Shown here: piece by piece, positions 31,901 to 41,100 of the stretch | How the letters are laid out: every line of letters starts with the position of its first letter | Numbering within the stretch: position 1 is the first letter of the stretch | Source: Candidatus Rifleibacteriota bacterium | Lineage (GTDB): Bacteria > Riflebacteria > Ozemobacteria > Ozemobacterales > Ozemobacteraceae | Reading direction: 5' to 3' | Length of the DNA stretch: 46,887 nucleotides | Assembly: GCA_029560455.1 (NCBI GenBank) | Contig: JAKQKW010000190.1 | Coordinates: 1 to 46,887 of the forward strand | The notes under the pieces: model-generated | What the model was told of the DNA's origin: nothing | What the model saw: only the letters and a program-made list of their open reading frames with translations | The model's database searches: none | Program-made: the position numbers and the translations under genes

Positions 31901-33374
31901 CAAGCAACTTCTTGAGAAGAATCGGAACAATCGTCACCGCGGCAAAGAAGGAACCTGCCAGGGTCGCTGAAATGGTCATGGTAAGGGGTCTAAGCACCTG
32001 CTGCACGTAGCCACCGACAAACATGATCGGAATCATGACAACGACGGTGGTCAGCATACCGCCCCAGATTGAGAACACCACCTCTTCGGTTCCGGCAACG
32101 ACTTTTTCGAGGCTCGCTTCACCATTTTCGAGGTGGCGATAAACATTTTCAACAACAACTATCGAAGCATCAACCACCATACCAACAGCTATAATCAGAC
32201 CCGAAAGCGTAACCATGTTGAGGGTGAACGGTGTAAAATAGAGAAAAGCGAAGGCTGAAAGAAATGACAGAGGGATCGAAACACCGACGACAACTGAAGC
32301 ACGCAGGTTCTGCAGCAGAATAAAAACCACCAGCATTGTCAGCCAGACCGCTGAAAAAAGCGAGTCCTTCATGCCCCTGACGTTGACCGAAATAATAGGC
32401 TCCTGGTCGGTAGTAACAGCAAAATCAATCTCAGGATAGCGTTTCTGCAGCTCAGGCAGATGCTTCTTTATACTGTTGATGCCATCAACGGCAAAACCAT
32501 CTTCGGGTTTGAGAATGTTCAGAGCAATGGCTGCAAACCCGTTACCATGATAAATGCTGCGCGGGGTCTTGATTCCGAGAGTTACCGACGCAACATCGGC
32601 AAGGGTTATGACCCCGCCACTCTGCACCCGGATCGGTAATCCGGCAAGCTGCTCGGGAGTGCGCGCCTCATAAAGCGTTTTTACCAGTGATTCACGCCCG
32701 CCATTCTCAAGATAACCACCCGGCAGAGATGTATTCTGGGCACCGATCGCCTTAAGAACCTGAGTCGGTGCGATTTTGAACTGCCGCAGCTTTTCAAGAT
32801 CCATGCGAACAAGAACTTCTGGCTCGTTGGCGCCAAAAACATCAATCCTGCCGATGCCTTTCAAACGCAGCAGATCTTCCTTAATGTCGTTTTCAGCCAG
32901 AATACGAATCGCCTTCAGATCGAGTGAAGAATCTTGAGCTGGCTTCAGCGCCAAAGTCACGACCGGCCGGTTGGCGTCAGTTATGCGAAAAAACTGGGTT
33001 GGCTGAGTACCGGGCGGAAAACTGCGGGTAACTCGATTAACCGCATTGATTACATCGGTCATCGCCTGCGACATGTCAGTGCCATAATCGAACTGCGCGT
33101 TTACTGATGAGACTTCGTCACGCGAAGTAGAAACAACTCTGACAATACCTTTGAGGCCTTTCAGCTCACGGTCTATCAGGGTGGTAACACGCCGACTGAC
33201 ATCATCGGCAGAGGCACCGCGCACTACCGTCATGGCAACGACCTGCGGCGGCATGGTGTCAGGAAAAAGGTCGATGGGCATGAAATTGTATGAGACCAGA
33301 CCAATCGCGCCGATCAGCAGCCAGAATGCGATCGACCAGGCCGGCTTTTGTATTACCGCATTAATGATGTTCAT
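28902..33374 (-). CDS. RND efflux pump fused in frame to a TolC-type outer-membrane channel
   Basis: The product has 1490 residues. Residues 1 to about 1030 are a complete RND permease: MNIINAVIQKPAWSIAFWLL at the first membrane helix, two large periplasmic loops, GMVVDASIVVVENVYRHLEN with the intramembrane Asp of TM4, and twelve membrane segments. From Met1031 a basic-then-hydrophobic stretch resembles a signal peptide (GKTAAVVLIVLLFTATAQA) with a signal-peptidase-like site AQA-E at 1064/1065. Residues 1066-1490 are a TolC-type channel (EGITVDECVQSALASAPVML, repeated helical coiled coils, VNDLLDAQAALFNARAQLV). The frame is unbroken. The ATG overlaps the adaptor stop (ATGA). Similar fusions exist in some Bacteroidetes CusA/CzcA proteins. 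The TolC half might be released by cleavage, or started separately at Met1031, though no ribosome site precedes it. Confidence 0.92.
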   Translation of the reverse strand: MNIINAVIQKPAWSIAFWLLIGAIGLVSYNFMPIDLFPDTMPPQVVAMTVVRGASADDVSRRVTTLIDRELKGLKGIVRVVSTSRDEVSSVNAQFDYGTDMSQAMTDVINAVNRVTRSFPPGTQPTQFFRITDANRPVVTLALKPAQDSSLDLKAIRILAENDIKEDLLRLKGIGRIDVFGANEPEVLVRMDLEKLRQFKIAPTQVLKAIGAQNTSLPGGYLENGGRESLVKTLYEARTPEQLAGLPIRVQSGGVITLADVASVTLGIKTPRSIYHGNGFAAIALNILKPEDGFAVDGINSIKKHLPELQKRYPEIDFAVTTDQEPIISVNVRGMKDSLFSAVWLTMLVVFILLQNLRASVVVGVSIPLSFLSAFAFLYFTPFTLNMVTLSGLIIAVGMVVDASIVVVENVYRHLENGEASLEKVVAGTEEVVFSIWGGMLTTVVVMIPIMFVGGYVQQVLRPLTMTISATLAGSFFAAVTIVPILLKKLLVDMHVKAEKLEAAEEDQKAGFFFTIINRLLDASVNIYLSLLHLGLKARVPLLVVAFIVLALSARTVLPLVGRELMPRMDTGMIIIKADLPPSMTVGEVEKSIEKIEKIIGENPHVLNISTVAGSEPGQVSFGAGGQLLQQVDIQVRLTTRDKRSQTIWEISRDWRAKLHQIPELVSFSVSEFGATPMATSRAPIDVMVSGRDPDVLYQLAESLDAKLRKIDGLQDLRFTWSKSKPETHFTPDLSITGRYQLTPVELGEFLGLTFSGRIPGVLKMKGLVDLSIRAELGETGSRWQKKIDDLVIPGPAGELFLGSLGTSKQVLQPTLVTRENLSETINITGLNSIRPLSVVAEDVSEVLAKSMLPEGYRAELSGTMADIAETGRRLGKVLGLGLMMLYIVLYLLFENWWRPFLVMVTIPLSLIGALWGLLIFDKPMCMPAMMGIILLGGTIVNNAIILIDFIDSAVKNGVERRRALEDAVRTRFRPILITTMSTILGLIPLILEQAVGLERMSPLGVVAAAGLLVGTVMTMVMVPVLYDLIMSLVERLSGLRAAAAGKTAAVVLIVLLFTATAQAEGITVDECVQSALASAPVMLISEADIEAADGQMKQAAAALQPSVRLGAVARHWDQKRPGVLGAIPGAPQFFDENLSEAQLQLRQLLWDSGRAKSALDAARFERDARKQQKERIEQETIFAVLSAFLEVISQQAVAEAVARNVADVNAALTRMRKLKEVGRVANVDVLRLEVREQETLAQQETVRHGLVANLARLARICGLPRPPEKVASEGVDAYVAVSDMTEDELIETALQRRSDLVAGRLRAAGARHAVRASDSGRQPVLNLLATGNSFGNDEGRTLNNGFVGIEFSWQLSDGGAASGRRRQALAAEAKAKQMLSEVELRVAEQIRIGLSAAKTAVARLERSRRALELAEEAYRIQTLNYEHGKGTVNDLLDAQAALFNARAQLVKDENDLLTARMALSLASGHLHKTDSAVIEAVDEPETTEP

Positions 33375-34618
33375 CTGACCACCTCAATTGCAAAAGAGGC
33401 TGGCAACCTTATGTTTTCAAGATACGAACCTACCGCAAGAACTGTTTCAGGCGGTATTTCAGCGGCATCCACCAGAGTCATTCCATTATCGCCTTCAAGA
33501 ACTGCCTTAACCGAGGTTCGCAGTGCCATGTCATTCTTCACGACATAAACAAAAAAGCGGTCTGAGCGCGAAAAATCAACAAACCTGGCCTCTTCAGGAA
33601 TTACCGTTCCCGCACCGCGCTCAACAGCGATGCGAACCGGAATCTGCATGTCATAAACCAGACCCGGACAAAGAGTCTGGGTCTCAGCCTCGACAATCAC
33701 CTGTCTCAATTCGTTCAACACCGGAAATACCCGGCTGACTGAAAAACTGGCCGACGCATGCGAGCGCAGCGATACCGGCTGACCCGGCTCGATTTTTGCG
33801 GCCGCTTCCTGTGGCACCTGCATGATCAGGCGGGTTTTTGTCGTATCCTCAATGTTATAAACTGCTACTCCGGGCAAAACCCGGTTCCCCTCTTCCTGAA
33901 GGCGGGCTGATATTATGCCGTCAACCGGCGAGGTGAGTTCGGTATAATCGCGTCTGACCTGCCAGAGCGTCACATCTTTTTCACTTGCAGTTTTCTGTGA
34001 AAGAAGCGCATCGACCTGGGATTTCTGAGATTGAATCTGAGACTTCAGTGAAGTGAGGCGGCTTTGCGCCTCGGCATGACGGTTTCTCGTATTTTCAAAA
34101 GCTGTTTGCGCTATGGCACCGGCCTGATAAAGCTCTTCGTCTCTTTTCAATTCTCCGGTCCAGAATTCAAAATTAGTTTGAGCTGCATCTATCTGGCTGG
34201 TCAGCATCTGAAGAGTTGCTGCCGTTGCGGCAACCTGATTGGAAGCTGACTGATTGCGCGCCTTCGCTGCCTGTAATTGGGCATCCTGCTCACGACTGTC
34301 GATCAGGCCAATAACCTGCCCGGCTTTCACCCGGTCGCCTTCACGTAATGGCAGACTGAGAATTTTTCCGCCGGTTTCGGCCTTGATTTGTACAGTTGCA
34401 GCACTTTTTACGGTTGCCAGCGCTGCAATCGTCTTTTCGACCTGCCCGGTCTCAACCTTGACAATTCTGGCGGCCAGAGGTCTGGATTCCATAGGTCGAG
34501 CCATGGCAAGCTTGCTGCGGATTTTCAGCAGACCTGTGCCAGCGAGCGCGATAATTGCAATAGCAATTACAGCAATGATGAGATAATAGATCTTCGAGGT
34601 TTTTTCGCTCCGGGTCAT
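33371..34618 (-). CDS. Periplasmic adaptor (membrane fusion protein) of the RND pump
   Basis: The 415-residue protein has an N-terminal membrane anchor (IYYLIIAVIAIAIIALAGTG, about 10-30), then a biotinyl-lipoyl-like half (ETGGKILSLPLREGDRVKAG), a long coiled-coil hairpin, the second lipoyl half (SPVDGIISARLQEEGNRV), and beta-barrel and membrane-proximal domains. It joins the inner-membrane pump to the outer-membrane channel. I chose ATG 34618: AAAGGA lies 7-8 nt upstream and it overlaps the TetR stop by four bases. The longer in-frame start (near 34714) lies inside the TetR gene. Its own stop overlaps the RND start. Confidence 0.92.
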   Translation of the reverse strand: MTRSEKTSKIYYLIIAVIAIAIIALAGTGLLKIRSKLAMARPMESRPLAARIVKVETGQVEKTIAALATVKSAATVQIKAETGGKILSLPLREGDRVKAGQVIGLIDSREQDAQLQAAKARNQSASNQVAATAATLQMLTSQIDAAQTNFEFWTGELKRDEELYQAGAIAQTAFENTRNRHAEAQSRLTSLKSQIQSQKSQVDALLSQKTASEKDVTLWQVRRDYTELTSPVDGIISARLQEEGNRVLPGVAVYNIEDTTKTRLIMQVPQEAAAKIEPGQPVSLRSHASASFSVSRVFPVLNELRQVIVEAETQTLCPGLVYDMQIPVRIAVERGAGTVIPEEARFVDFSRSDRFFVYVVKNDMALRTSVKAVLEGDNGMTLVDAAEIPPETVLAVGSYLENIRLPASFAIEVVR

Positions 34619-35220
34619 TTCTGTGTTCCTTTCAGCTCGATCAGGCCAATAAAAGAATCCATCAGTGAAGAGGCATGCGCCACCAGGCCGTCGGTTTTGC
34701 GCTGCAGAGTCCATTTAATGACGGTTGTCTGAATCAGACCAACGATGCATGCAACAGCAGAGCTCAAATCGGTTTCGGGTTTGAATTCACACCCGGCGAC
34801 GCCCTGTTTGACAATCACCGCTACCGTATCCTGCAAAAAGCCAAGGCTGTTGTTCAATTTCTCGAACAGATGGCAATTCTCAGGGCGAATGGCTTCTGAA
34901 AAAAACAGAATCGGGTTCAGCTGTCTGATAACCAGATGATGCAGGTGAATTTCGACGAGTCTGCGAAGCTTGAGACGTGCCGGAATATTCTCTTTCAGCA
35001 GGCCTTCGATGGCTTCACGCCAGGGCACAAACAGCGAATCGAGAAGCCCGAGAAGCAGGTCTTCTTTACTTTTAAAATGGCGGTAAATCGCAGCTTCACT
35101 TATTCCAATGCGGTTTGCAACAGTTCTGACGGTGAAGTTGCTGAATCCTTCATTAAAGATCAGGTCGCGGGTTACCGCAATTATTTCGGCCTGACGTGCC
35201 TCACCGGTTTTTCGCGCCAT
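34615..35220 (-). CDS. TetR-family repressor of the efflux operon
   Basis: The product has 201 residues. The N-terminal helix-turn-helix reads FTVRTVANRIGISEAAIYRH followed by FKSKEDLL, the TetR/AcrR signature; the C-terminal part is the ligand-binding helical domain. It is the first gene of an operon with adaptor and pump (ATGA overlaps), and a palindrome overlaps its promoter, so it probably represses its own operon and is released by a pump substrate. It lies 273 nt downstream of an MFS gene on the same strand, with no clear terminator between. Confidence 0.92.
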   Translation of the reverse strand: MARKTGEARQAEIIAVTRDLIFNEGFSNFTVRTVANRIGISEAAIYRHFKSKEDLLLGLLDSLFVPWREAIEGLLKENIPARLKLRRLVEIHLHHLVIRQLNPILFFSEAIRPENCHLFEKLNNSLGFLQDTVAVIVKQGVAGCEFKPETDLSSAVACIVGLIQTTVIKWTLQRKTDGLVAHASSLMDSFIGLIELKGTQK

Positions 35221-35493
35221 ATTATTATCACCCCAACTTAAGTTAGTTATCGTTAACTAATGATAACCGTTTTTCCGGGGTTTGTCAATTCCTGTTTATA
35301 ACCAGCCGGGAAGCGCAAATTCCATGCCGAAAATCAGCAATAAAAAGAGGAATGATATAGAAATTGCCTGTTCCCGAAATCATATATAAAAAGAGTCAGT
35401 GTCACCGTTTTGTGCAGAAACAGGGGTTTTATCAGCCGGCAAATTTTAACTGGTGTTGATCTGCGGCCGCGTTTATCTATAGCCCGGTGCCGA
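35221..35493. other. Gap between MFS and TetR genes
   Basis: It holds the operator/promoter at 35243-35288. The remainder (35289-35493) shows no gene, tRNA or strong terminator; a small ORF there is a frame shadow of the MFS region. Confidence 0.4.
35243..35288 (-). promoter_or_regulatory. Promoter and probable TetR operator
   Basis: Minus strand: TTGACA (35288-35283), 17-nt spacer, TATCAT (35265-35260). The -10 overlaps TTAGTT(6 nt)AACTAA (35243-35260) and lies inside GTTATC(10 nt)GATAAC (35246-35267). These nested inverted repeats in a TetR leader suit an autoregulatory site. Confidence 0.65.
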
Positions 35494-36798
35494 TCAGCTC
35501 TTTGCCTGCTCAGCGCAGGAATCATGCTTAAAAAGTTCTGATTCACGGCCTGAGAGACGATAAAACCAGGCGGCAACGGCGAGAATGCCAATTCCCTGAA
35601 CCAGACAGACACGGTCGGGCGAAAGCAGGTCGCCAAGGTAGCCGAACACCAGATAGGCGATCGGAAAAGAAAACCCGATGATTGCCTGCATGGCGGCAAA
35701 GAAACGGCCTTTGATTTCGTCGGCCACAACTCTTTGAAAAAGAGTGATGAATTTAACATTATTGATGCCCAGCGACATGCCGGCAAAAAACAGGGCTGCG
35801 CCAAAGGCTACAGAATTTGTAAAAAACCCTGGAATAAACATGCAGACGCCAAAAACCAGCATACTGGCGGCGCCCATGCGTATGGTTCGCTGCCCTGATC
35901 TGAATAGAGCTGCAGCGAAAGTACCGAGAAGAATACCGATCCAGAGAGAAGCTTCAAGAAAGCCAAGGGTTCTGGCCTCGGCCAGCAGAACTTTTTTAAC
36001 ATACAGCGGAATAACGATAAGAACAGGCGTAGCAAAAAAGTTTACCAGACCGAATCCGGTCAAGAGCGACTTAAGCAAAGGAAATCTCTGCCAGTCGATG
36101 TTTTCTCCAGCCTCTGCGACAGGCGCCTTAACCTCTTCGTCCGGCGATTCCTGACTGGTCGCGGCACCGCTCTCTTTTGCAGCGGCGTTCTCTGGCTGCT
36201 GATCTTCTGGAAACTTTATTGTCAGCTCGATCATCGCCGAAATGAAATAATTCAATGCTGTCAAAGAAATGAGTAACGGAATTCCGAGCCAGCCAATAAG
36301 CATGGCGCCAAGGACTGAGCCACCGAAACTGGCAAGATACTGAGTCGAGGCCTGAAAAGCCACTGCCTGTTCGATTGCCTCTTCATCAACCAGTGACGGC
36401 AGGCATTTGGTGACCGCCGGATTGAAAAAACCCTCGGCGGTAGCAAGCAGAAAGCTCATCAGAAATGCAACTTTCAGGTCGAGATTGCCGGTGTACAAAG
36501 CCCAGCCAATACCGGCAAGAAGGGCAGTAGAAATGAGATCGCAGCTTACCAGCATTCGCCGGGCCGGCATACGGTCTACGACCCTTCCGATCAGATTGCA
36601 GAAAAGCAGCGATGGCAGAGCGCCGGCGACCATGAAAGCACCGAGAGCGAAGCCGCCGTGCACCGGGTTTTCGTTGAGAATCCACCAGATGATAGCAATC
36701 TGATAGATTTTGTTGCCTGCCTGACTGGTTACCTGCCCAAGCCAGAGTCTGAAAAACTGCGGATAGCGTAAAAAAAACGGTGTGTGTCCGGCCTGCAT
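35494..36798 (-). CDS. MFS transporter (MFS_3-type drug/efflux)
   Basis: The 434-residue protein has about twelve membrane segments: FRLWLGQVTSQAGNKIYQIA at the first, the inter-TM2/3 motif with RVVDRMPARRM (Gx3D-R like), a large acidic central loop (about residues 195-245), and a second six-helix half. The pattern suits EntS/MFS_3 exporters. The substrate is unknown. ATG 36798 preferred over an in-frame TTG five codons earlier. It has its own promoter reaching into the preceding gene's 3' end. Convergence of function with the nearby RND pump is possible, but the sequence does not show it. Confidence 0.85.
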   Translation of the reverse strand: MQAGHTPFFLRYPQFFRLWLGQVTSQAGNKIYQIAIIWWILNENPVHGGFALGAFMVAGALPSLLFCNLIGRVVDRMPARRMLVSCDLISTALLAGIGWALYTGNLDLKVAFLMSFLLATAEGFFNPAVTKCLPSLVDEEAIEQAVAFQASTQYLASFGGSVLGAMLIGWLGIPLLISLTALNYFISAMIELTIKFPEDQQPENAAAKESGAATSQESPDEEVKAPVAEAGENIDWQRFPLLKSLLTGFGLVNFFATPVLIVIPLYVKKVLLAEARTLGFLEASLWIGILLGTFAAALFRSGQRTIRMGAASMLVFGVCMFIPGFFTNSVAFGAALFFAGMSLGINNVKFITLFQRVVADEIKGRFFAAMQAIIGFSFPIAYLVFGYLGDLLSPDRVCLVQGIGILAVAAWFYRLSGRESELFKHDSCAEQAKS

Positions 36799-36844
36799 TA
36801 ATGAAACCGCCAATCAGGATAGCCAGTTCGCTGACTTCGCGTTA

Positions 36845-36873
36845 ATGATATAGAAATCAAAAGGCTTTTTCAA
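36845..36873 (-). promoter_or_regulatory. Promoter of the MFS gene
   Basis: Minus strand: TTGAAA (36873-36868), 17-nt spacer, TATCAT (36850-36845). The -35 lies across the stop codon of the gene upstream. Confidence 0.5.
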
Positions 36874-37562
36874 CCCTGAGCTTCAGGGCTGACTGGCTGA
36901 TCTCTCTGCAGAACCTTTTTCGAAATCCACCAGATAAACGGCAGAATAAGCAGGGCAGGTAGAAAGATCATCAGTTCAACCATGTCAAAAGAGGTAAAAA
37001 TGGGTCGTGCCTGCGAAATTTCGGCATAGTGTTCTTTGTAAAAAGAGCCATTGACATCAGGGCCATGGTAGGCGCAATAGATTATGCCGCCGTGACGCAG
37101 GTCGCCAAATGATTTAAAAGTGCAGTCAGTGGTAGATTTGAGAGGCATTGGCCGAAGATATGGCTCAAGAGGCGAATTCTGGTCATAGAGGAGTCGATCA
37201 TCCAGGCTGGCAAAAGGCAATTTGCCCTTATCTGCGATCATCCGCTCAAGTGCTTTATCAATACGGCGTTGCATTTTATAGCAGTTAAAATACGAGGGTT
37301 CGAGGCGAAGCCCGGCAAAAAAATGAAATCTGGAGCGAATTTCGCGATAGATATTCTTAAAATTGATCGCGTCAATTTCTCTGAAAAATGGCGGATAAAG
37401 GATTTCGGCCGGAATCGCTGCAGCACTGGCAACTGGCTGCTGATATGGCGTCAGATCGAACTCCTGTGCCGAAAGCTCTGTTCGGTCAAGCATGGCCGGC
37501 GCCAGTGTCAACAGCAGTAACACCATAAAAACCGCTATAGGTGTAACCCGCGAATTATGCAT
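36870..37562 (-). CDS. Signal-anchored membrane protein of unknown function
   Basis: The product has 230 residues. An N-terminal signal (IAVFMVLLLLTLAPAMLD) is followed by about 165 extracytoplasmic residues with conserved-looking cysteines (FNCYKMQRR, TTDCTFKSFGDLRH, IIYCAYHG), then a C-terminal membrane helix (ELMIFLPALLILPFIWWI) and a short basic end. The sequence LRHGGIIYCAYHGPDVNGSF resembles the C-terminal cleavage-site region of type II secretion pseudopilin-related proteins, but the match is weak. ATG 37562 has AAAGG about 9 nt upstream; two preceding TTG codons are possible. Function unknown. Confidence 0.65.
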   Translation of the reverse strand: MHNSRVTPIAVFMVLLLLTLAPAMLDRTELSAQEFDLTPYQQPVASAAAIPAEILYPPFFREIDAINFKNIYREIRSRFHFFAGLRLEPSYFNCYKMQRRIDKALERMIADKGKLPFASLDDRLLYDQNSPLEPYLRPMPLKSTTDCTFKSFGDLRHGGIIYCAYHGPDVNGSFYKEHYAEISQARPIFTSFDMVELMIFLPALLILPFIWWISKKVLQRDQPVSPEAQG

Positions 37563-37617
37563 CAACAAAAGCCTTTAATCAGAGTTTCCAAGAATATAAC
37601 AGATACCGGGTAAAAAA

Positions 37618-37626
37618 TGCTAGAAT
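37618..37626 (+). promoter_or_regulatory. Extended -10 promoter of the phosphatase gene
   Basis: TGCTAGAAT (TGnTAnAAT), 34 nt before ATG 37661; no clear -35. Confidence 0.4.
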
Positions 37627-37660
37627 CGTGCCAGGAAGTTAACGAAAAGTGGAGGCAGAC

Positions 37661-38179
37661 ATGCATAAGATTCAGCTCCCGGGCCGATGCTGGTGGGTTG
37701 TTGAAGACCGTTTTCTCGCGGGCGGCTACCCCTATAACCCGGGAATCGATGATGCTGATGATTTTCTGCGCCGGCTTCTGGCGACAGGCATCGACACATT
37801 TGTCGACCTGACCGAAGAAGATGAGCTGACCCACTATCAGACGGTTATAAAAAGCATTACCGACAAAAATATCGGTTACCGGAGATTCGAAATAAGGGAT
37901 TATTCAATACCTGATCTGGCGACGATGCAGGCAATTGTACAACACCTGAATGAACTTCTGGCTGGCGGCCGCAGAATTTATCTTCACTGTCGCGGTGGCG
38001 TGGGCCGTACCGGCACCGTAGTTGGCTGCTGGCTTTGCTCTCAGGGAAAATCGGGCGAGGAAGCTCTTGCTGAAGTAAACAGGCTTTTTACTGCCAGCAA
38101 TGCGGCAAAATTCACGCGCAGCCCCGAAACTGATGAACAGCGACAATTTGTTACTTCTTATGCGCTCAATTGCCGTTGA
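37661..38179 (+). CDS. Dual-specificity/tyrosine protein phosphatase
   Basis: The product has 172 residues. The active-site loop HCRGGVGRTGTVVG gives nucleophile Cys110 and phosphate-binding Arg116 (C-x5-R); Asp in IRDYSIPD is the likely general acid. The start of the protein (VEDRFLAGGYPYNP) resembles KAP/DUSP-like phosphatases. It probably removes phosphate from Tyr/Ser/Thr or from a small phospho-substrate. ATG 37661 has GTGGAGG 5-7 nt upstream; a GTG four codons earlier is part of that site. It converges with the kinase gene, their 3' ends overlapping by 22 bases. Confidence 0.88.
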   Translation: MHKIQLPGRCWWVVEDRFLAGGYPYNPGIDDADDFLRRLLATGIDTFVDLTEEDELTHYQTVIKSITDKNIGYRRFEIRDYSIPDLATMQAIVQHLNELLAGGRRIYLHCRGGVGRTGTVVGCWLCSQGKSGEEALAEVNRLFTASNAAKFTRSPETDEQRQFVTSYALNCR

Positions 38180-41100
38180 TAAAGCTTAAGAATCTGTTCA
38201 AAAATCATTCTGATCCGCTTGCGCGCATCATCGATGCCGGACAGGTCAAACTTTTCTGCAAATGATTTAAGACGTTCGGCTTCGATAGTCAAAAGATTGC
38301 ATGAATGCTTCAGTGCCAGGGCTTTTAACGATTCGGCGAGCTGCGAAACATTTTCGATGGCCACCGCGCCTTCAAACTCTTTCAAGGCCGGCATATATTC
38401 TCTGCTGATTGTTTCAACAAGACTCCAGGGGTCATTCAACTGCTCGAACGATTCCGCCGACATCATCATCTTACCGGCTTCGCTCCGGGTTTCCTCTCTG
38501 ATTCTGTGCTTAAGATGTTTTGCAGCTTCTGCAAACAGACGCAGAAGGCTTACAGGTTTATAAATAAAACCATCGAACAGTTCGTTCAACTCTCGATGCT
38601 CACGGGCACTGGCAGAAGCAGTGACCGCAACCACTGGAACCCCGGAAAGTGCCGGAATCGCTCTGAGTTCTTTTACTGCTGCCACACCGTCTTTTCTTGG
38701 CATTCTGATATCCATGAGAATCAGCTCCGGCTGTTCTTTAATTGCCAGTTGAACGGCTTCTTCTCCGTCAGAGGCACAAACAACTTCAAGGCCTGAGCTG
38801 CGCATCGCCTCGGCCATCAGCTCGCGATTCGAAGCCGTATCATCAGCGACAAGAATTTTCTGACCATCAAATCGGTAATGCTGTCTCTCAAGACCTGGCA
38901 AAGCCGAACCGGCATCAGAAGCGGCTATTTTTACATCGCGCAGCAGAACCTCAAAACGGCTGCCGCATTGAATCTCGCTTTTCACCTTGATTCTGCCGCC
39001 CATGAGCTCGACGAGATGCCGGCAAATTGCCAGGCCCAGACCAGCGCCGCTTCCATGAATTTTCTGAAATGAATTTTTCTGACTGAATGGCTTGAAAATG
39101 TTGGTAAGATCGTCAGGATGAATACCCTGGCCTGTGTCATGAACAGAGATGTTGAGATCGACAGACTGCTGGGGCTGTTTGACTGCCGCCGAAATCGAAA
39201 GACTGACACTGCCGCTTGAAGTATAGCGAAACGAATTGCTCAACAGGTTAGAAATTATCTGTCGAACCCTGAATTCATCGAGAATCAATGCTGGTGGCAC
39301 ATTTTCGGCCACGTTAACCTTGAACTCAAGATTACGCTTTTCGGCGTCAGCAACATGACCCTGCCTGATATCGGCAATAAGTTCATTGATTCTCACCGGC
39401 TCAAGAACAAGTTCGACTTTGCCGGCCTCAAGACGGCTCAGATCGAGCATGCTGTTGAGAACGTTTATCAGACTGCGGCTTGAAGAAAGAATCGAATTCA
39501 TAAAATGCTGCCCTTTTGCATTTTCGATCATTGGCAGCAGAAGTTCACTGAAACCAATTATGGCGTTGAGTGGGGTTCTGACTTCATGGCTGACCCCGGC
39601 AAAAAATTCTGATTTCTGCCGGCTTTCAGCCCTTGCGGCTTCTACCGCTCTGGTCAGCCGCTGTTCGGCCTCTTTTTGTGCAGTAATATCGAAGAAAACA
39701 CCGTTTATATGACCCTGACGACCACCTGACAGCACCTCTGAACGAACCGCAGAAACGGCAAGCCATCTGATCTCTACCTTCCTGGATTCATCGACCTTGC
39801 ATATTCTGAAATCAAGCAGACCATGATCGCTACCCTGTATGTGTTCACCGCGCCTGAGACGGTCTATGCCGCTGCCAAATCGCGCAAGGTCTTCGGGATG
39901 AACCAGCCGCTGCATGATTTTCAAGGAAGCTGTTTCTGTAACTCCCGACCCCAGAAGCTCATTAAGAGCACCCTTCAAATGCATACGCCCATTTACGGGG
40001 TCGAGCTGCCACAGCACCAGCCCAGATGCCTCCAGCCCCTGACGCAAAAATTCTTCATTACTGCGCAACTGCTCGTCAAGCTGTTTTCTTTCAGTTATAT
40101 CAATTAACCCGCCTTCACAATACTGCACGTTATGGTCGGTGAAAAGTCTGCCAAACAAAGCACCCCAGAAAACTGTTCCGTCGGCTTTCCGGAGGCGAAG
40201 CTCAAAATTACCGACCTGGTCACGCTTTTTAACCTCGTCGAGAAAGAAAGCCCGCTCACCCGGATTAAAAAAAACGTCGCGACTGATGCTCTGAATTTTT
40301 TCAAGCGCCTCTTCAGGCGATTGATAACCAAGAATGCGTGCCATGGCGTGATTCATGTAATAATAGCGGTCGTTGTTACATACGCAGCGCCAGATACCGA
40401 TGGGACTGTTCTCATAGATCATCCGAAAGCTTTCGGCCTGGCTTTTCAACTGAGATTCGCGCCAGCGCGTATGGCTGACATCCTTGAGTGTACCGCAAAC
40501 ATATAGCTGACCATCAGCATTCGACCATTCAACAATCATTTTGAGCCAGTTTTCTTCAGTGGCTCCTGTGAATTCTTCTTTTGCATTGTACAGTTTAAAA
40601 TCTGTCTCGTAATGTCCTGAATCTTCATTTCGAAAACGCTCTCTGAGGTCATGCCAGGACTGTTTGCACTCGCCTCTTGAATCGGGATGAACCATTGCAA
40701 AAAGTTCCTGAGATGATTTGAGCAATGAAACGTCAAGATCAAGAGTTTCGGGAAAACGGCCTGAAAATTCGAAAGAATCGGTCGCCAGGTCGTATTTGAA
40801 GTAGACAACGCCGGCCTGCATGCTGAAACTTTCTATCAGTCTGGCTTCTTCAGCGCGCTCTTTTGCGAGTTCATTGAAAATAGTGCAGACTTCGCCTATT
40901 TCATCGTTTGCGATTACCCCGACAAACCCTGCATTGCTGCCACCTATCATCTCACGCATGGCGTGTTTAAGACTTTGTAAAGGCCTGACCACCATGCTGT
41001 CAAAGGCAAAAAATGTGCCTGCAATGGAAAAAACCGCCAGAGCAGCCAGAATCAACAACTGATAAAAAATAAAGCTGTCAACCATGCCGACAAATGGCCC

